A stretch of 33,865 nt of DNA from Pseudomonadota bacterium (GCA_023411035.1 JAEYPE010000204.1:1-33865), one strand, 5' to 3'. Positions 6,542 through 14,865 are shown, counted from the stretch's first letter. The notes: a model not told the origin generated them from the sequence alone. Made by a program: numbers and translations.

Positions 6542-7726
6542 TCAGGCCATCGCCTCCTGAATGTCGTCGGACAACTGCTCGGCGGCCTGGGCGGCGCCCC
6601 AGGCGATCTCCAGAACCTTATCGGCCTGACCGGACAGGTCGTTGAAGGACAGTCCAAGATCGAGCAGGACGAGCGACTTGTCGAAGACCTTCAGCCAGCC
6701 CGGCTTTCCCTTCTCCAACAGTTCCAGCGCCTCGTCCATCCGCTTCGCCCACTCGCGCCCTTCGTTGATCATCTCCTGCTTTCCAACGATCTTGACGATC
6801 AGATCGTTGATCTGGGCTTCCAGCTTGGGCAGTGTGGCGGCCAGCTCCTTGTTGTTCTTGGCGACGGCTTTGATGTCCCTCATGGCCTTGTCGAGAGTGG
6901 ACATCGCCTTGCCGAGTTCCCGTGAAATCTCGTGAGACTTCACGTCCACGCCGTCCAGCTTGCTCATATACTGCTTGACGTCCTTGCGGCACTTCCCGAT
7001 CGTGGCGAATTCCGTGCCGAAGACTGCGTTGATGACCTCACTCGCGGAGTCGGAGCTGTTTCGCGCGAGCGATTTCTTCGCGTTGTAGGCTTTGACGAGT
7101 TTGGTGACCTGTCCATTGATCGCCACGCGGAACTTTTCGGCGGTCAGCCACAGCTTGCCCAGATCCTTGACCAGCCCGATGCAGCCCTTGATCAGGCTGT
7201 AGAGGCCGATGACCGCGGACACCCCGCCGGTCGCCACGGCGCCGCCGATACCGGCGGCGGAGATCGCGACGCCGCCGATCTGAAGGCCGACATGGACGGC
7301 GGCCCGCCACTTGTATTTGCTGTAGTCCTTATTGGTCTTGATGATCTCCGCCCACGCCTTCTTGACGTTGGCGTCCACCTCCGTGGGCAGTTTGCCCGCC
7401 TTCATCTTGAGGGTGGCGAAGCAGACGTCCGTCGCGGCCTTCTGCATGGTGGGATCGCCGATCAGCTTTCCGACCACCTTGTCCGTCTTCTTGACTTCGG
7501 CGACCGCCTCGGCGACGAAATTCTTGTAGGCTGTGGACGCTGCGTCCTGGAGCTTCTGCCAGGCCAGGGGGTCGTCCTGGAGCTTCTCGATGAACTCTTT
7601 CTCGAAATCGACGCCGATGCCGATGTTCAGCTTGCCGCTGCTGCTTCCGAAGTCGATGTACTTCGGCTTCGCTTCCGCGAGGATGACTTTGGCGGCGTTG
7701 ACCTCAATGAACTTCAGGATGGGCAT
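6542..7726 (-). CDS. Uncharacterised helical protein B with central hydrophobic segment
   Basis: 394 aa, no signal peptide. Residues 41-135 and 200-345 are Lys/Glu/Ala-rich and look helical or coiled-coil. Residues 140-188 form one long Gly/Ala/Val/Ile-rich stretch (LQIGGVAISAAGIGGAVATG, then VIGLYSLIKGCIGLV), enough for a membrane hairpin. It is a diverged relative of the 378-aa upstream gene: KAWA followed by K, SK and K at identical spacing aligns without gaps (B 123-146, A 117-140; 9 of 24 identical), each time just before the hydrophobic stretch. Start ATG at 7726 has GGAG six bases upstream. Proteins of this size and layout occurring in pairs include bicomponent alpha-pore-forming toxins of the XaxAB/YaxAB type; this is analogy from architecture, not from sequence identity. 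I do not recognise the family. Confidence 0.8.
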   Translation of the reverse strand: MPILKFIEVNAAKVILAEAKPKYIDFGSSSGKLNIGIGVDFEKEFIEKLQDDPLAWQKLQDAASTAYKNFVAEAVAEVKKTDKVVGKLIGDPTMQKAATDVCFATLKMKAGKLPTEVDANVKKAWAEIIKTNKDYSKYKWRAAVHVGLQIGGVAISAAGIGGAVATGGVSAVIGLYSLIKGCIGLVKDLGKLWLTAEKFRVAINGQVTKLVKAYNAKKSLARNSSDSASEVINAVFGTEFATIGKCRKDVKQYMSKLDGVDVKSHEISRELGKAMSTLDKAMRDIKAVAKNNKELAATLPKLEAQINDLIVKIVGKQEMINEGREWAKRMDEALELLEKGKPGWLKVFDKSLVLLDLGLSFNDLSGQADKVLEIAWGAAQAAEQLSDDIQEAMA

Positions 7727-7923
7727 CAGCGACTCCACGCGCGCGGGGCTTCGAAAGCGGTACGGGTAAGCGTGGCGGTGGAGAATTGATGGCGCTACAG
7801 ACGATTGCACCAATTTGGCGGACCGGATGGCACGGCGCCTGGATGGCCGGTGCTTTGTGCATCCAGATCCCGGCGGAACGGGGTCCAGGCCGCGGGAGGG
7901 GAGGGCGTTCCCTTCGCAGGGAA

Positions 7924-8121
7924 TCAGCGGCCGTTCCGCCGCATGATCTCGGCCAAAGACGACGCCTGTTCCTTCACCATGCCAGCCACGTCGTCCTCGG
8001 CCATGCCGCGGGCGGCATCCGTGAGGCTGGACAGGGAGACGCCGGCCTCCTTCAGCTTGTTCTTGCAGGAACGGCTGAGGATCAGGCGATCCCCAGCCGC
8101 ATCCGTCGCGGGCGCGCTCAG
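7924..8121 (-). CDS. 65-codon reading frame overlapping the end of gene A, no canonical start
   Basis: The frame reads LSAPATDAAGDRLILSRSCK, then NKLKEAGVSLSSLTDAARG and AEDDVAGMVKEQASSLAEIM, ending RRNGR. Third codon positions are nearly all G/C over its whole length, so it looks translated. The frame runs back into the 3' end of gene A without any ATG, GTG or TTG. The only start-like codon is a CTG at 8121 that overlaps gene A's TGA (cTGAg). It is therefore either started at CTG by coupled reinitiation, fused to A by a -1 frameshift, or separated from A by a one-base sequence error. A shorter start at an internal ATG (AEDDV...) is also possible. The product would be small, helical and soluble. 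No gene is seen in 7727-7923. Confidence 0.5.
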   Translation of the reverse strand: MSAPATDAAGDRLILSRSCKNKLKEAGVSLSSLTDAARGMAEDDVAGMVKEQASSLAEIMRRNGR

Positions 8122-9254
8122 GCGCCGGCCAGCTTGACGAGCTTGAGCGAGGTTTCCACCACCGTCTTCAGGGTGCTGCCGATGAAGATCACCGGTTCGG
8201 ACAGATTCTTCGTCACGCCGACCTTGCGCAGAGGCTCGCCGCGCAGTTTCTGATAGCAGTGAAGGTGCTGGGACATGTCCTCGTAGAAGGCGTCCTTTGT
8301 GGCCGCGCGCGCCTGCAATTCATGAATTTTATCGAGCGTGACGGTCGTCTTCTCGCCGAGAATCTTGACCAGAGCGGCGCCTTCCTTTGAAAGCTTCTCC
8401 TTCTCCAACTTCTCGATCTGAGCCATCAGCTTTTTTGCGCGGTCATAGAATTTCTGGGAATCCTTGTCGATATTAGCGGTCTTGGCGCGGAACTCCTTCA
8501 GGAGGTCACCCATGCCGGTGACCGATTTGATGAAGGGCACGCCGAGGATCGCCGCCACTTCGCGCGCGCCCGCGCTGAAGTTCAGCTTGCCGTCGCTGTA
8601 GGCTTTCGCCAGCGTGTCGTCGGTTTCGCGGATTTCGGCTTCCGCCTTTTCGATGTCGCGGGCGTAAGTGTAGATTTCCATAGACATGGAGGCGATCGTC
8701 TTGGCCATGCTGGCGATGGTCGTGCAGATGCCGATGATCGCCACGGGCGTGGCCGCGCCCGCCGTGAGGGCCGCGCCGGCGACATTGACGGCGACGGAGA
8801 ACGCTCCGGCCAGAGTGCTGATCGTCCCCTGCACCATCTTGATGGCGAACTGCAGCTTGAACTTCGACAGTTCTTTCTTTTTGCTGGTGAAATTCGCCCA
8901 AGCCTTTTCCACGGCCTTAACGGCCTGGGTGCCATGGGCTTCGGTCATCTGCTTGCAGAGGAGGTTGATCGTTTTTTCCCGCTCGGCCACTTCCTTTTCG
9001 CTGGTCGGCGGCTTCTTGGCGAGGTTGGCGTCGAAATCCCGGATCGCCTCCTGGATTTCCTTCTTGGATTCGTTCAGGCTTTCGTAGGCGGCCATGATCA
9101 GGTGCTGAATGATCAGCTTGTCCTTGTCCACGGCCTTCTGAAGATCCTTTGGGATGTCCTTCAGTTCAACGGTGGCCTTCATCACCGGAAGCTTGAGATG
9201 CTTCGTCTTCAGACCGGCGGCGAAATCGATTTCCGCAAGCTTCACACTCGCCAT
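8118..9254 (-). CDS. Uncharacterised helical protein A with central hydrophobic segment
   Basis: 378 aa with no signal peptide. Residues 35-130 and 195-320 are charged and helical (for example KLMAQIEKLEKEKLSKEGAA near 275-294, coiled-coil-like). Residues 134-190 are a long hydrophobic Ala/Gly/Val/Ile-rich stretch (GTISTLAGAFSVAVNVAG, then TPVAIIGICTTIASMA). It is a paralogue of the 394-aa gene downstream. The ATG at 9254 has GGAG seven bases upstream, and nothing conserved precedes it. Base composition is unlike the neighbours: positions 8401-8460 contain only 27 G/C of 60, against clearly GC-rich mutL and pgi, suggesting transfer. It is probably the first gene of a minus-strand cassette A, small ORF, B. 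A pore-forming or injected effector role is a guess from architecture. Confidence 0.82.
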   Translation of the reverse strand: MASVKLAEIDFAAGLKTKHLKLPVMKATVELKDIPKDLQKAVDKDKLIIQHLIMAAYESLNESKKEIQEAIRDFDANLAKKPPTSEKEVAEREKTINLLCKQMTEAHGTQAVKAVEKAWANFTSKKKELSKFKLQFAIKMVQGTISTLAGAFSVAVNVAGAALTAGAATPVAIIGICTTIASMAKTIASMSMEIYTYARDIEKAEAEIRETDDTLAKAYSDGKLNFSAGAREVAAILGVPFIKSVTGMGDLLKEFRAKTANIDKDSQKFYDRAKKLMAQIEKLEKEKLSKEGAALVKILGEKTTVTLDKIHELQARAATKDAFYEDMSQHLHCYQKLRGEPLRKVGVTKNLSEPVIFIGSTLKTVVETSLKLVKLAGA

Positions 9255-9594
9255 TGTCCGCTCCAGTTGTCGTGAGGTCGGAGATGATTGCGTCCGCCCA
9301 TGAATGCTGGAGGCTTCCGCGATGACGTTCTCCCGGCCGCAATAGTTGTTGCAACTAAAGCGATTGCTGACATGGATCGGTAAGTGATTCGACGGTGATT
9401 TGCTCCGGAATGGATTGAAAAGAAGGCGGAGGATGAGGGCTTTAGAGGCTCTTTTGCATTGAACCGGCGCCGTCACTTGACTTCGTTTTGCGGTCGCCGC
9501 ACGCCATGGCGCCGCTCGGCATCCGGCCACTCGGGGCATGCCGATTCATCCAACCCGGGTCACTTCACGCCGGAGTTGCGGTTTGGAAAGGAAG
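9255..9594. other. Intergenic region between pgi and the helical cassette
   Basis: No convincing gene. It is less GC-rich than its surroundings and probably contains the promoter of the helical cassette, although I cannot pick out a clear -35/-10 pair. The only distinct structure is the palindrome at 9343-9357. Confidence 0.5.
9343..9357. promoter_or_regulatory. Perfect operator-like palindrome upstream of gene A
   Basis: TAGTTG and CAACTA, six-base arms with a three-base TTG spacer, 89 bases upstream of the gene A start codon. A symmetric site at this distance suits binding by a dimeric regulator. No regulator gene lies nearby, so the protein is unknown, and a chance palindrome cannot be excluded. 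Confidence 0.35.
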
Positions 9595-9620
9595 CCCCCC
9601 CCCAACCGGGGCGGGGGAGC
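9595..9620 (-). terminator. Probable terminator of pgi
   Basis: On the minus strand, just after the pgi stop, C-rich and G-rich runs (CCCCCGCCCC, GGTT, nine G) can form a strong GC hairpin. No T-tract follows, so termination here may be inefficient. The run of nine C at 9595-9603 is also a likely place for a base-count error. Confidence 0.45.
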
Positions 9621-9626
9621 GGTGTC

Positions 9627-11270
9627 TCAGCGGTGCTTCCGGTACCAGCCGATCAGCCCGTTGGTCGAACTGTCGTGCCCCAGAGCGGCGGTCGGGCCGT
9701 TCTGGAGTTCGGGCAGGATCTTGCCGGCAAGCTGCTTGCCGAGTTCCACGCCCCATTGGTCGAAGCTGTTGATGTTCCACACGATGCCCTGGACGAACAC
9801 CTTGTGCTCGTACAGCGCGATCAGGGCGCCCAGCGTGTGGGGGTCCAGCTTCTTGAACAGGATGCTGTTGGACGGCTTGTTGCCCTCGAACACGCGGTGG
9901 GGGACCAGCGGCTCGATGGCTTCCGCCGGCTTGCCGGACTTGGCCATCTCGGCGCGCACCTCGTCGGCGGTCTTGCCGCGCATCAGGGCTTCCGGCTGGG
10001 CGAAGAAGTTCGACAGCAGGATGCGGTGATGGTCGCCGATGGGGTTGTGCGTCTCCACCGGGGCCAGGAAGTCGGCGGGGACCAGTTCCGTCCCTTGGTG
10101 GATGAGCTGGTAGAAAGCGTGCTGCCCGTTGGTGCCGGGCTCGCCGAAGACCACCGGCCCGGTGGCGTAGTCCACCCGCTCGCCCTGCCGGTCCACCGAC
10201 TTGCCGTTGCTTTCCATGTCCAACTGCTGGAGATAGGCGGGGAAGCGGTGCAGATACTGGTCGTAGGGAAGCACGGCGTGGGACCTGGCGCCCCAGAAAT
10301 TCACGTACCAGACGCCCAGCATCGCCATCAGCACCGGCATGTTGCGGTCCAGCGGCGCGGTGCGGAAATGCTCGTCCATGGCGTGGGCGCCGGCCAGCAG
10401 ATCGGTGAAGCGGTCCATGCCGATGCCGAGCGCGATGGTCAGGCCGATGGCCGACCACAGGGAATAGCGCCCGCCGACCCAATCCCAGAAGCCGAACATG
10501 TTCGCCGGGTCGATGCCGAACTTGCGCACCTCCGCCTCGTTGGTGGAGACGGCGACAAAATGCCGGGCGATGTGGGCCGGATCGCCGGCACTCTCCAGGA
10601 ACCAGCGCCGGGCGGTGTGGGCGTTGGTCAGCGTCTCCTGGGTGGTGAAGGTCTTGGACGAGATGACGAACAGGGTCGTCTCCGGGTCCAGCCATTCCAG
10701 AGTCTCGCAGATGTGGGTGCCGTCCACATTGGAGACGAAATGCACACCGATCTGCGGGTGCAGGTAGGGGGTCAGCGCCTCCGTCACCATCGCCGGGCCG
10801 AGGTCGGACCCGCCGATGCCGATGTTCACAACGTCGGTGATCGGGTGGCCGGTGTAGCCGGTCCAGGCGCCGTCGCGGACCTGCCGGACGAAGCGCTCCA
10901 TGCGGTGCAGGACGGCGTTCACCTCCGGCATCACGTCCTGGCCGTCCACCAGTACGGGGCGGTTGGAGCGGTTGCGCAGCGCCGTGTGCAGGACGGCGCG
11001 GTCCTCGGTGATGTTGATCCGCTCCCCGGCGAACATGCGGTCGCGCCAGTCCTCCACCCCCTGCTGGCGGGCGAGGTCGAGCAGCAGGCTCCGCGTGTCC
11101 GCGGTGATGCGATTCTTCGAATAATCGAACAGCAGGCCGCAGGCTTCCAGCGAGAAGCGGTTGAAGCGGTCGGCGTCGGCCGCGAACAGGTCTCGCATGT
11201 GGAGGGCCGACACGTCCTGGCGGTGGCGGGCCAGGGCTTCCCAGGCGGGCGAACGGGTGAGCGCTGACAT
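9627..11270 (-). CDS. pgi: Glucose-6-phosphate isomerase
   Basis: Interconverts glucose-6-phosphate and fructose-6-phosphate in central carbon metabolism; cytoplasmic. The 547-aa product matches the usual 550 aa and shows NIGIGGSDLGP, the first PGI signature VGGRYSLWSAIGL and the second, NSFDQWGVELGK. I chose the ATG at 11270 (MSALTRSPAWEALARH) because a GGAGG lies ten bases upstream and the family N-terminus starts there, although the frame stays open for 26 more codons. It is the last gene of the large minus-strand block, 121 bases after the second M16 gene. Confidence 0.96.
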   Translation of the reverse strand: MSALTRSPAWEALARHRQDVSALHMRDLFAADADRFNRFSLEACGLLFDYSKNRITADTRSLLLDLARQQGVEDWRDRMFAGERINITEDRAVLHTALRNRSNRPVLVDGQDVMPEVNAVLHRMERFVRQVRDGAWTGYTGHPITDVVNIGIGGSDLGPAMVTEALTPYLHPQIGVHFVSNVDGTHICETLEWLDPETTLFVISSKTFTTQETLTNAHTARRWFLESAGDPAHIARHFVAVSTNEAEVRKFGIDPANMFGFWDWVGGRYSLWSAIGLTIALGIGMDRFTDLLAGAHAMDEHFRTAPLDRNMPVLMAMLGVWYVNFWGARSHAVLPYDQYLHRFPAYLQQLDMESNGKSVDRQGERVDYATGPVVFGEPGTNGQHAFYQLIHQGTELVPADFLAPVETHNPIGDHHRILLSNFFAQPEALMRGKTADEVRAEMAKSGKPAEAIEPLVPHRVFEGNKPSNSILFKKLDPHTLGALIALYEHKVFVQGIVWNINSFDQWGVELGKQLAGKILPELQNGPTAALGHDSSTNGLIGWYRKHR

Positions 11271-11391
11271 TGGAATCTTGCCTCCTTCTCGCGTGCGCGG
11301 AGCGTACCACCGTTCGATGTCCGGCGGGTACGCGCCAAAGCAGCGCATCGATCGCGCACAAAGGGATAGAGGGCCGGCGCAGGAACCTTCC

Positions 11392-12741
11392 TCAGCTTCC
11401 CCCGTCGATCGTCCGCGTCGCGGTCACCCCCTCCGGGCGGCCCACCAGAACGGTCAGCAGCCGGTCGGGATGGAGCAGCCGCTGCGCCACCCGCTGCACG
11501 TCCGCCTGGGTGACGCCGTTGATCAGCGCGTCGCGGCGGTTCAGATAGTCGATGCCCAGCCGGTCGCGCCGGATCTGAAGCAGGGTGCGCGCGATGGCCT
11601 GCGTGCTGCTGAGCTGGAGCGGGAAACTGCCGGTGAGGTAGGTCTTGGCGTCGGCCAGTTCCTGCTCCGTCACGCCCTGTTCGGCCATGCGCTTCCATTC
11701 GGCGCGCATGATGTCCAGCGCCTGACCGGCCTTGGCGTTCACCGTGTTGCCGCCGGCCATGACCAGGGCGGAATGGTCGAGCGGGATCAGGTAGCTGTAG
11801 ACGCCGTAACTGAGGCCGCGCTTCTCCCGCACCTCCTCCATCAACCGGGAGCCGAAACCGCCGCCGCCTAGGATATGGTTCATCACCATCGCCGCGTACC
11901 AGTCGGGGTCGGAGCGCTTCAGCCCCGGTTGCCCCATCAGCATGACGGTCTGCGCGCTCGGGCGGGTGGCGACCAGCGTTTCGCCCAGCCCCTTCGGTTC
12001 CACATTGGGGATGGCGGGGGTTTCGGAGGTGGCGGGCAGGGCGCCGAACACTTGGTCGAGCGCGCGGCCCAGATCCTCCGGCGTGATGTCGCCCGCCGCG
12101 GCGACGACCAGACGGTCGCGCCCGAATCCGGCCTTCACGAAGGCGCGCAGGTCGTCCGGCGTGATGGCCGGCAGCGACTCCGGCGTGCCGCGGATCTCGT
12201 CGCCATAGGGATGGTCGGGATAGGCGGTGGTGTAGAACAGCCGCCGCGCGACGTAATTGGGATCGGCCTGATCGCGCCGCAGGCTGGACAGGATCGCGGC
12301 GCGCATGCGCTCCACCGCCTCGGCGTCGAAGCGCGGTTCGGTCAGTGACAGGCGGGTCAGCTCGAACGCCTCGTCGCGGCGGTCGCTGAGCGTGCGCAGG
12401 CTGCCGCCGAAGGCGTCGCGCCCGGCGTCGAAGCCCAGCGCGATGGCGTTGTCCTGAAGCCGCGCGGCGAAGGTCTGGCTGTCATAGGGGCCGGCGCCCT
12501 CGTCCAGCGTGCGGGCGGCGAGGTTGGCGAGCCCCTCCTTGCCCTTGGGGTCGGACGCGCCGGCCCCTTCGAAGGCCCATTCCAGGGCGATGATGGGAAC
12601 CTTGTGGTCCTCGACCAACCACGCCTCGATCCCGCCGGGGCTGACCACCCGCTTGATCTCGATGGCGGAAGCGGGGGTGATGAAGGCGAAGACGAAAAGG
12701 AAAAGGCAGGCGCCGAAGACGCGCTTGGGAATGGCGAACAT
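11392..12741 (-). CDS. M16 family peptidase-like protein without zinc site (partner subunit)
   Basis: 449 aa with a signal peptide (ACLFLFVFAFITPASA). It has the M16 fold markers, but where the HxxEH zinc motif should be it reads GLANLAARTLDEGAG, so it cannot bind zinc in the usual way. The C-terminal half keeps the R/Y-type substrate motif (EKRGLSYGVYSYL). In bacterial M16 pairs an active and an inactive protein form a heterodimer; this is the inactive one, one base after the active one's stop codon (TGA, G, ATG). It probably acts in the periplasm on peptides, but the substrate is unknown. Confidence 0.88.
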   Translation of the reverse strand: MFAIPKRVFGACLFLFVFAFITPASAIEIKRVVSPGGIEAWLVEDHKVPIIALEWAFEGAGASDPKGKEGLANLAARTLDEGAGPYDSQTFAARLQDNAIALGFDAGRDAFGGSLRTLSDRRDEAFELTRLSLTEPRFDAEAVERMRAAILSSLRRDQADPNYVARRLFYTTAYPDHPYGDEIRGTPESLPAITPDDLRAFVKAGFGRDRLVVAAAGDITPEDLGRALDQVFGALPATSETPAIPNVEPKGLGETLVATRPSAQTVMLMGQPGLKRSDPDWYAAMVMNHILGGGGFGSRLMEEVREKRGLSYGVYSYLIPLDHSALVMAGGNTVNAKAGQALDIMRAEWKRMAEQGVTEQELADAKTYLTGSFPLQLSSTQAIARTLLQIRRDRLGIDYLNRRDALINGVTQADVQRVAQRLLHPDRLLTVLVGRPEGVTATRTIDGGS

Positions 12742-12742
12742 C

Positions 12743-14137
12743 TCAGCTTCCCTTGTCCTGAAGCGGCAGCAGAAGGCCGGTGACGTGGTTGGTCTTGCCC
12801 AGAACGGCGCGGGCGGCGGCGTTGACCTGTTCGGCGGTCACCGCATCGATGCGTACGGGCCAGTTCTCAACGTCGTCGATGGTCTGGCCGGTGGCGATGG
12901 CGGCACCCAGCGTCTGGGCCGGGCCGGTCAGGCTGTCGCGGGCGTAGGCGGCCTCGGCCAGCATGCGCTTCTTGGCGGTGGCCACCTCCTCCTCCGTCAC
13001 GCCCTTCTCGACGACCTTCCGGATTTCGGCCTCCAGAGCCGCTTCCAGCTTGTCCATGGGGACGCCGGGCGCGGGGGAGGCGCCCGCGGCGAGGGAGGTG
13101 ATGTCCCAGGCCGACGGGCTGTAGCCCAGCCAGGCCGAGGTGGCGATGCGCTGGTCCACGACGAGGCTGCGGTACAGGCGCGAGGTCGGGCCGCCGCTCA
13201 TGATCTCCGAAAGGACCTGGAGCGGGTAGGCGTGGCCCTCCTTGTCGGTGCGGTAGGAGGGGGCGAGCCAGCTTCGGCGGATGGAGGGCTGCCGCACCTC
13301 GTCGTCGCGCAGGATCACCCGTCGGGCGGCGCCGATGGGCGGTTCCTGCACACGCTTGCGCTCGGGCACGGCGCGGGCGGGGATGCTGCCGTAATATTTC
13401 TCGGCCAGCGGCTTCAGCTCCTCCGCGGTGATGTCGCCGGACACCACCAGCACCGCGTTGTTCGGGGCGTACCAGTTTTTGTAGAAGGACTCCGCCTCCT
13501 CCCGCGTCAGGGCGGCGATCTCCTGCGGCCAGCCGATGATCGGGATGCCGTAGGGATGATGGACGTAGAGGGTGGCGTTGATCTGCTCGCCGATGCGGTC
13601 GGCGGGCTCGTTCTCGATGCGCTGGCGGCGCTCCTCGATGATGACGTCGCGCTCCGGATAGACCACCTGATCGGTGAGGCGGAGGTTCGACATGCGGTCG
13701 GCCTCCATCTTCATCACCAGTTCCAGCCGGTCGCGCGCCACATTCTGGAAATAAGCCGTGTAGTCCCAGGAGGTGAAGGCGTTGTCGCGCCCGCCGTTCT
13801 TCGCGACGATGCGGGAGAAGGCGCCGGGCGGAATCTCCTCCGTCCCCTTGAACATCAGATGTTCCAGGAAATGCGCCACGCCCGAATCGCCGCGCGGTTC
13901 GTCCGCCGCGCCCACCTTGTACCAGACCATGTGGGTGACCACCGGCACGCGCTGGTTGGTCACCACCACGACCTGCATGCCGTTGGACAGGGTGAAGGTC
14001 TCCGGAAAGAAGACGCCCTTCTCGGCGGCGAAGGCGGGGGTGGCGCCGGCCAGGGCGAAGGCCAGGAACCCGGCGGCGGCAAGCTGGCGCCAGTGGCGTT
14101 TCCGGGGTGGCGGAGCGGTGGGGCCGTCGGGGAGCAT
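12743..14137 (-). CDS. M16 family zinc metallopeptidase (catalytic subunit)
   Basis: 464 aa with a signal peptide (LAAAGFLAFALAGATPAFA). The inverted zinc motif HFLEH is present in SGVAHFLEHLMFKGT, with the downstream Glu region ERDVIIEERRQRIENEP, and the usual SGGPTSRLYRSLV in the second half. This is the active partner of the pair with the next gene. The start ATG at 14137 has GAGAGG just upstream and the signal peptide begins soon after; the open frame extends further upstream, but into the terminator and the DUF3035 gene. PqqF/insulysin-type proteins are relatives, but no pqq genes are nearby, so periplasmic peptide degradation is the safer description. Confidence 0.93.
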   Translation of the reverse strand: MLPDGPTAPPPRKRHWRQLAAAGFLAFALAGATPAFAAEKGVFFPETFTLSNGMQVVVVTNQRVPVVTHMVWYKVGAADEPRGDSGVAHFLEHLMFKGTEEIPPGAFSRIVAKNGGRDNAFTSWDYTAYFQNVARDRLELVMKMEADRMSNLRLTDQVVYPERDVIIEERRQRIENEPADRIGEQINATLYVHHPYGIPIIGWPQEIAALTREEAESFYKNWYAPNNAVLVVSGDITAEELKPLAEKYYGSIPARAVPERKRVQEPPIGAARRVILRDDEVRQPSIRRSWLAPSYRTDKEGHAYPLQVLSEIMSGGPTSRLYRSLVVDQRIATSAWLGYSPSAWDITSLAAGASPAPGVPMDKLEAALEAEIRKVVEKGVTEEEVATAKKRMLAEAAYARDSLTGPAQTLGAAIATGQTIDDVENWPVRIDAVTAEQVNAAARAVLGKTNHVTGLLLPLQDKGS

Positions 14138-14176
14138 GGGCCTCTCGTTGATGTGATGCGATGAGCGGCGGGATGC

Positions 14177-14207
14177 AAAAAGGGGCGCCCCCGGCTGGGA
14201 GCGCCCC
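14177..14207 (-). terminator. Rho-independent terminator after the DUF3035 gene
   Basis: On the minus strand GGGGCGC (14201-14207) pairs with GCGCCCC (14182-14188), extended inward by CCC/GGG, followed directly by TTTTT. It separates the DUF3035 lipoprotein gene from the M16 pair, which must depend on read-through or its own promoter. Confidence 0.8.
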
Positions 14208-14268
14208 CTAATACTGGTGCCGCGAAGCGCCCGTAACAATGCCCTGAAATCAGTGCCCTGAAACCGGC

Positions 14269-14865
14269 TTAGAACAGCCCTTCCAGCGGCGCCTTGCGCT
14301 TGCGCACGACGGTCGGGACGGCGCCGTCGTTCAGCGCCTTGCCGGTGGCCTGGGCCTCGCGCAGGCGCTGGCTTTCCTTCTTCGGATCGACGATCTCGTA
14401 GGGCTGCTCCTGCGTCTGCCAGAACAGCAGGGAGTCGATCCAGCTCTTGTCCGCGACGACGAGCTGGGTCGTCTCCTGATCGACCTTGTTGCGGATGCCC
14501 GGCTCGATGCCGCCCTTGGCGCCGGCCTGGGCGATCAGGGCCGCTTCGCCCACCGTCGCGCCGCCCGTTGCGGCCGCGCGGGAGGAACCGCCGAAGATCG
14601 TGGCGGCCACCGCGGCGGAGGTGGAATCCTGCGGACGCGGCGCACCGGGGCGCGGTTCCGGCAGGCGGGTCAGGCTCGGCGGCAGGGTCAGCGGCGCGCG
14701 GGACACGACCGTGAACTCGTCCGGGCTCGTGCGGTCGAGGCCGATGGAGCGGCGGACGTCGGAGCATCCGGTGAGCGCCAGCGCGACGAGCGCCAAGCCC
14801 AGCAGCGGACCCCGCCCCAGGGAACGGATGGAGCGCCGCGCGATGGAGGAGGCGGAGGAAAGCAT
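14269..14865 (-). CDS. DUF3035 lipoprotein (candidate BAM-complex lipoprotein, BamF-like)
   Basis: 198-aa lipoprotein: hydrophobic signal then lipobox LTGC with lipidated Cys at residue 34, followed by SDVRRSIGLDRTSPDEFTVV and SRAPLTLPPSL, the hallmark of DUF3035. In alphaproteobacteria this family has, as far as I recall, been linked to the BamF subunit of the beta-barrel assembly machine; that name should be treated as provisional. The ATG at 14865 gives the best signal peptide; GTG at 14871 is better spaced from a GGGAC and cannot be excluded. It sits directly after lspA, whose product would process it. Confidence 0.85.
   Translation of the reverse strand: MLSSASSIARRSIRSLGRGPLLGLALVALALTGCSDVRRSIGLDRTSPDEFTVVSRAPLTLPPSLTRLPEPRPGAPRPQDSTSAAVAATIFGGSSRAAATGGATVGEAALIAQAGAKGGIEPGIRNKVDQETTQLVVADKSWIDSLLFWQTQEQPYEIVDPKKESQRLREAQATGKALNDGAVPTVVRKRKAPLEGLF

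Noticed and set aside
7786..8253. 155-aa plus-strand frame between the two helical-protein genes
   Set aside because: It lies antisense to the 65-codon frame and the end of gene A, both better biased; no ribosome binding site or motif.
9459..11267. 602-aa open frame opposite pgi
   Set aside because: pgi on the other strand is unmistakable; long antisense frames are usual in DNA this rich in G/C, and the translation is low-complexity with no family motif.
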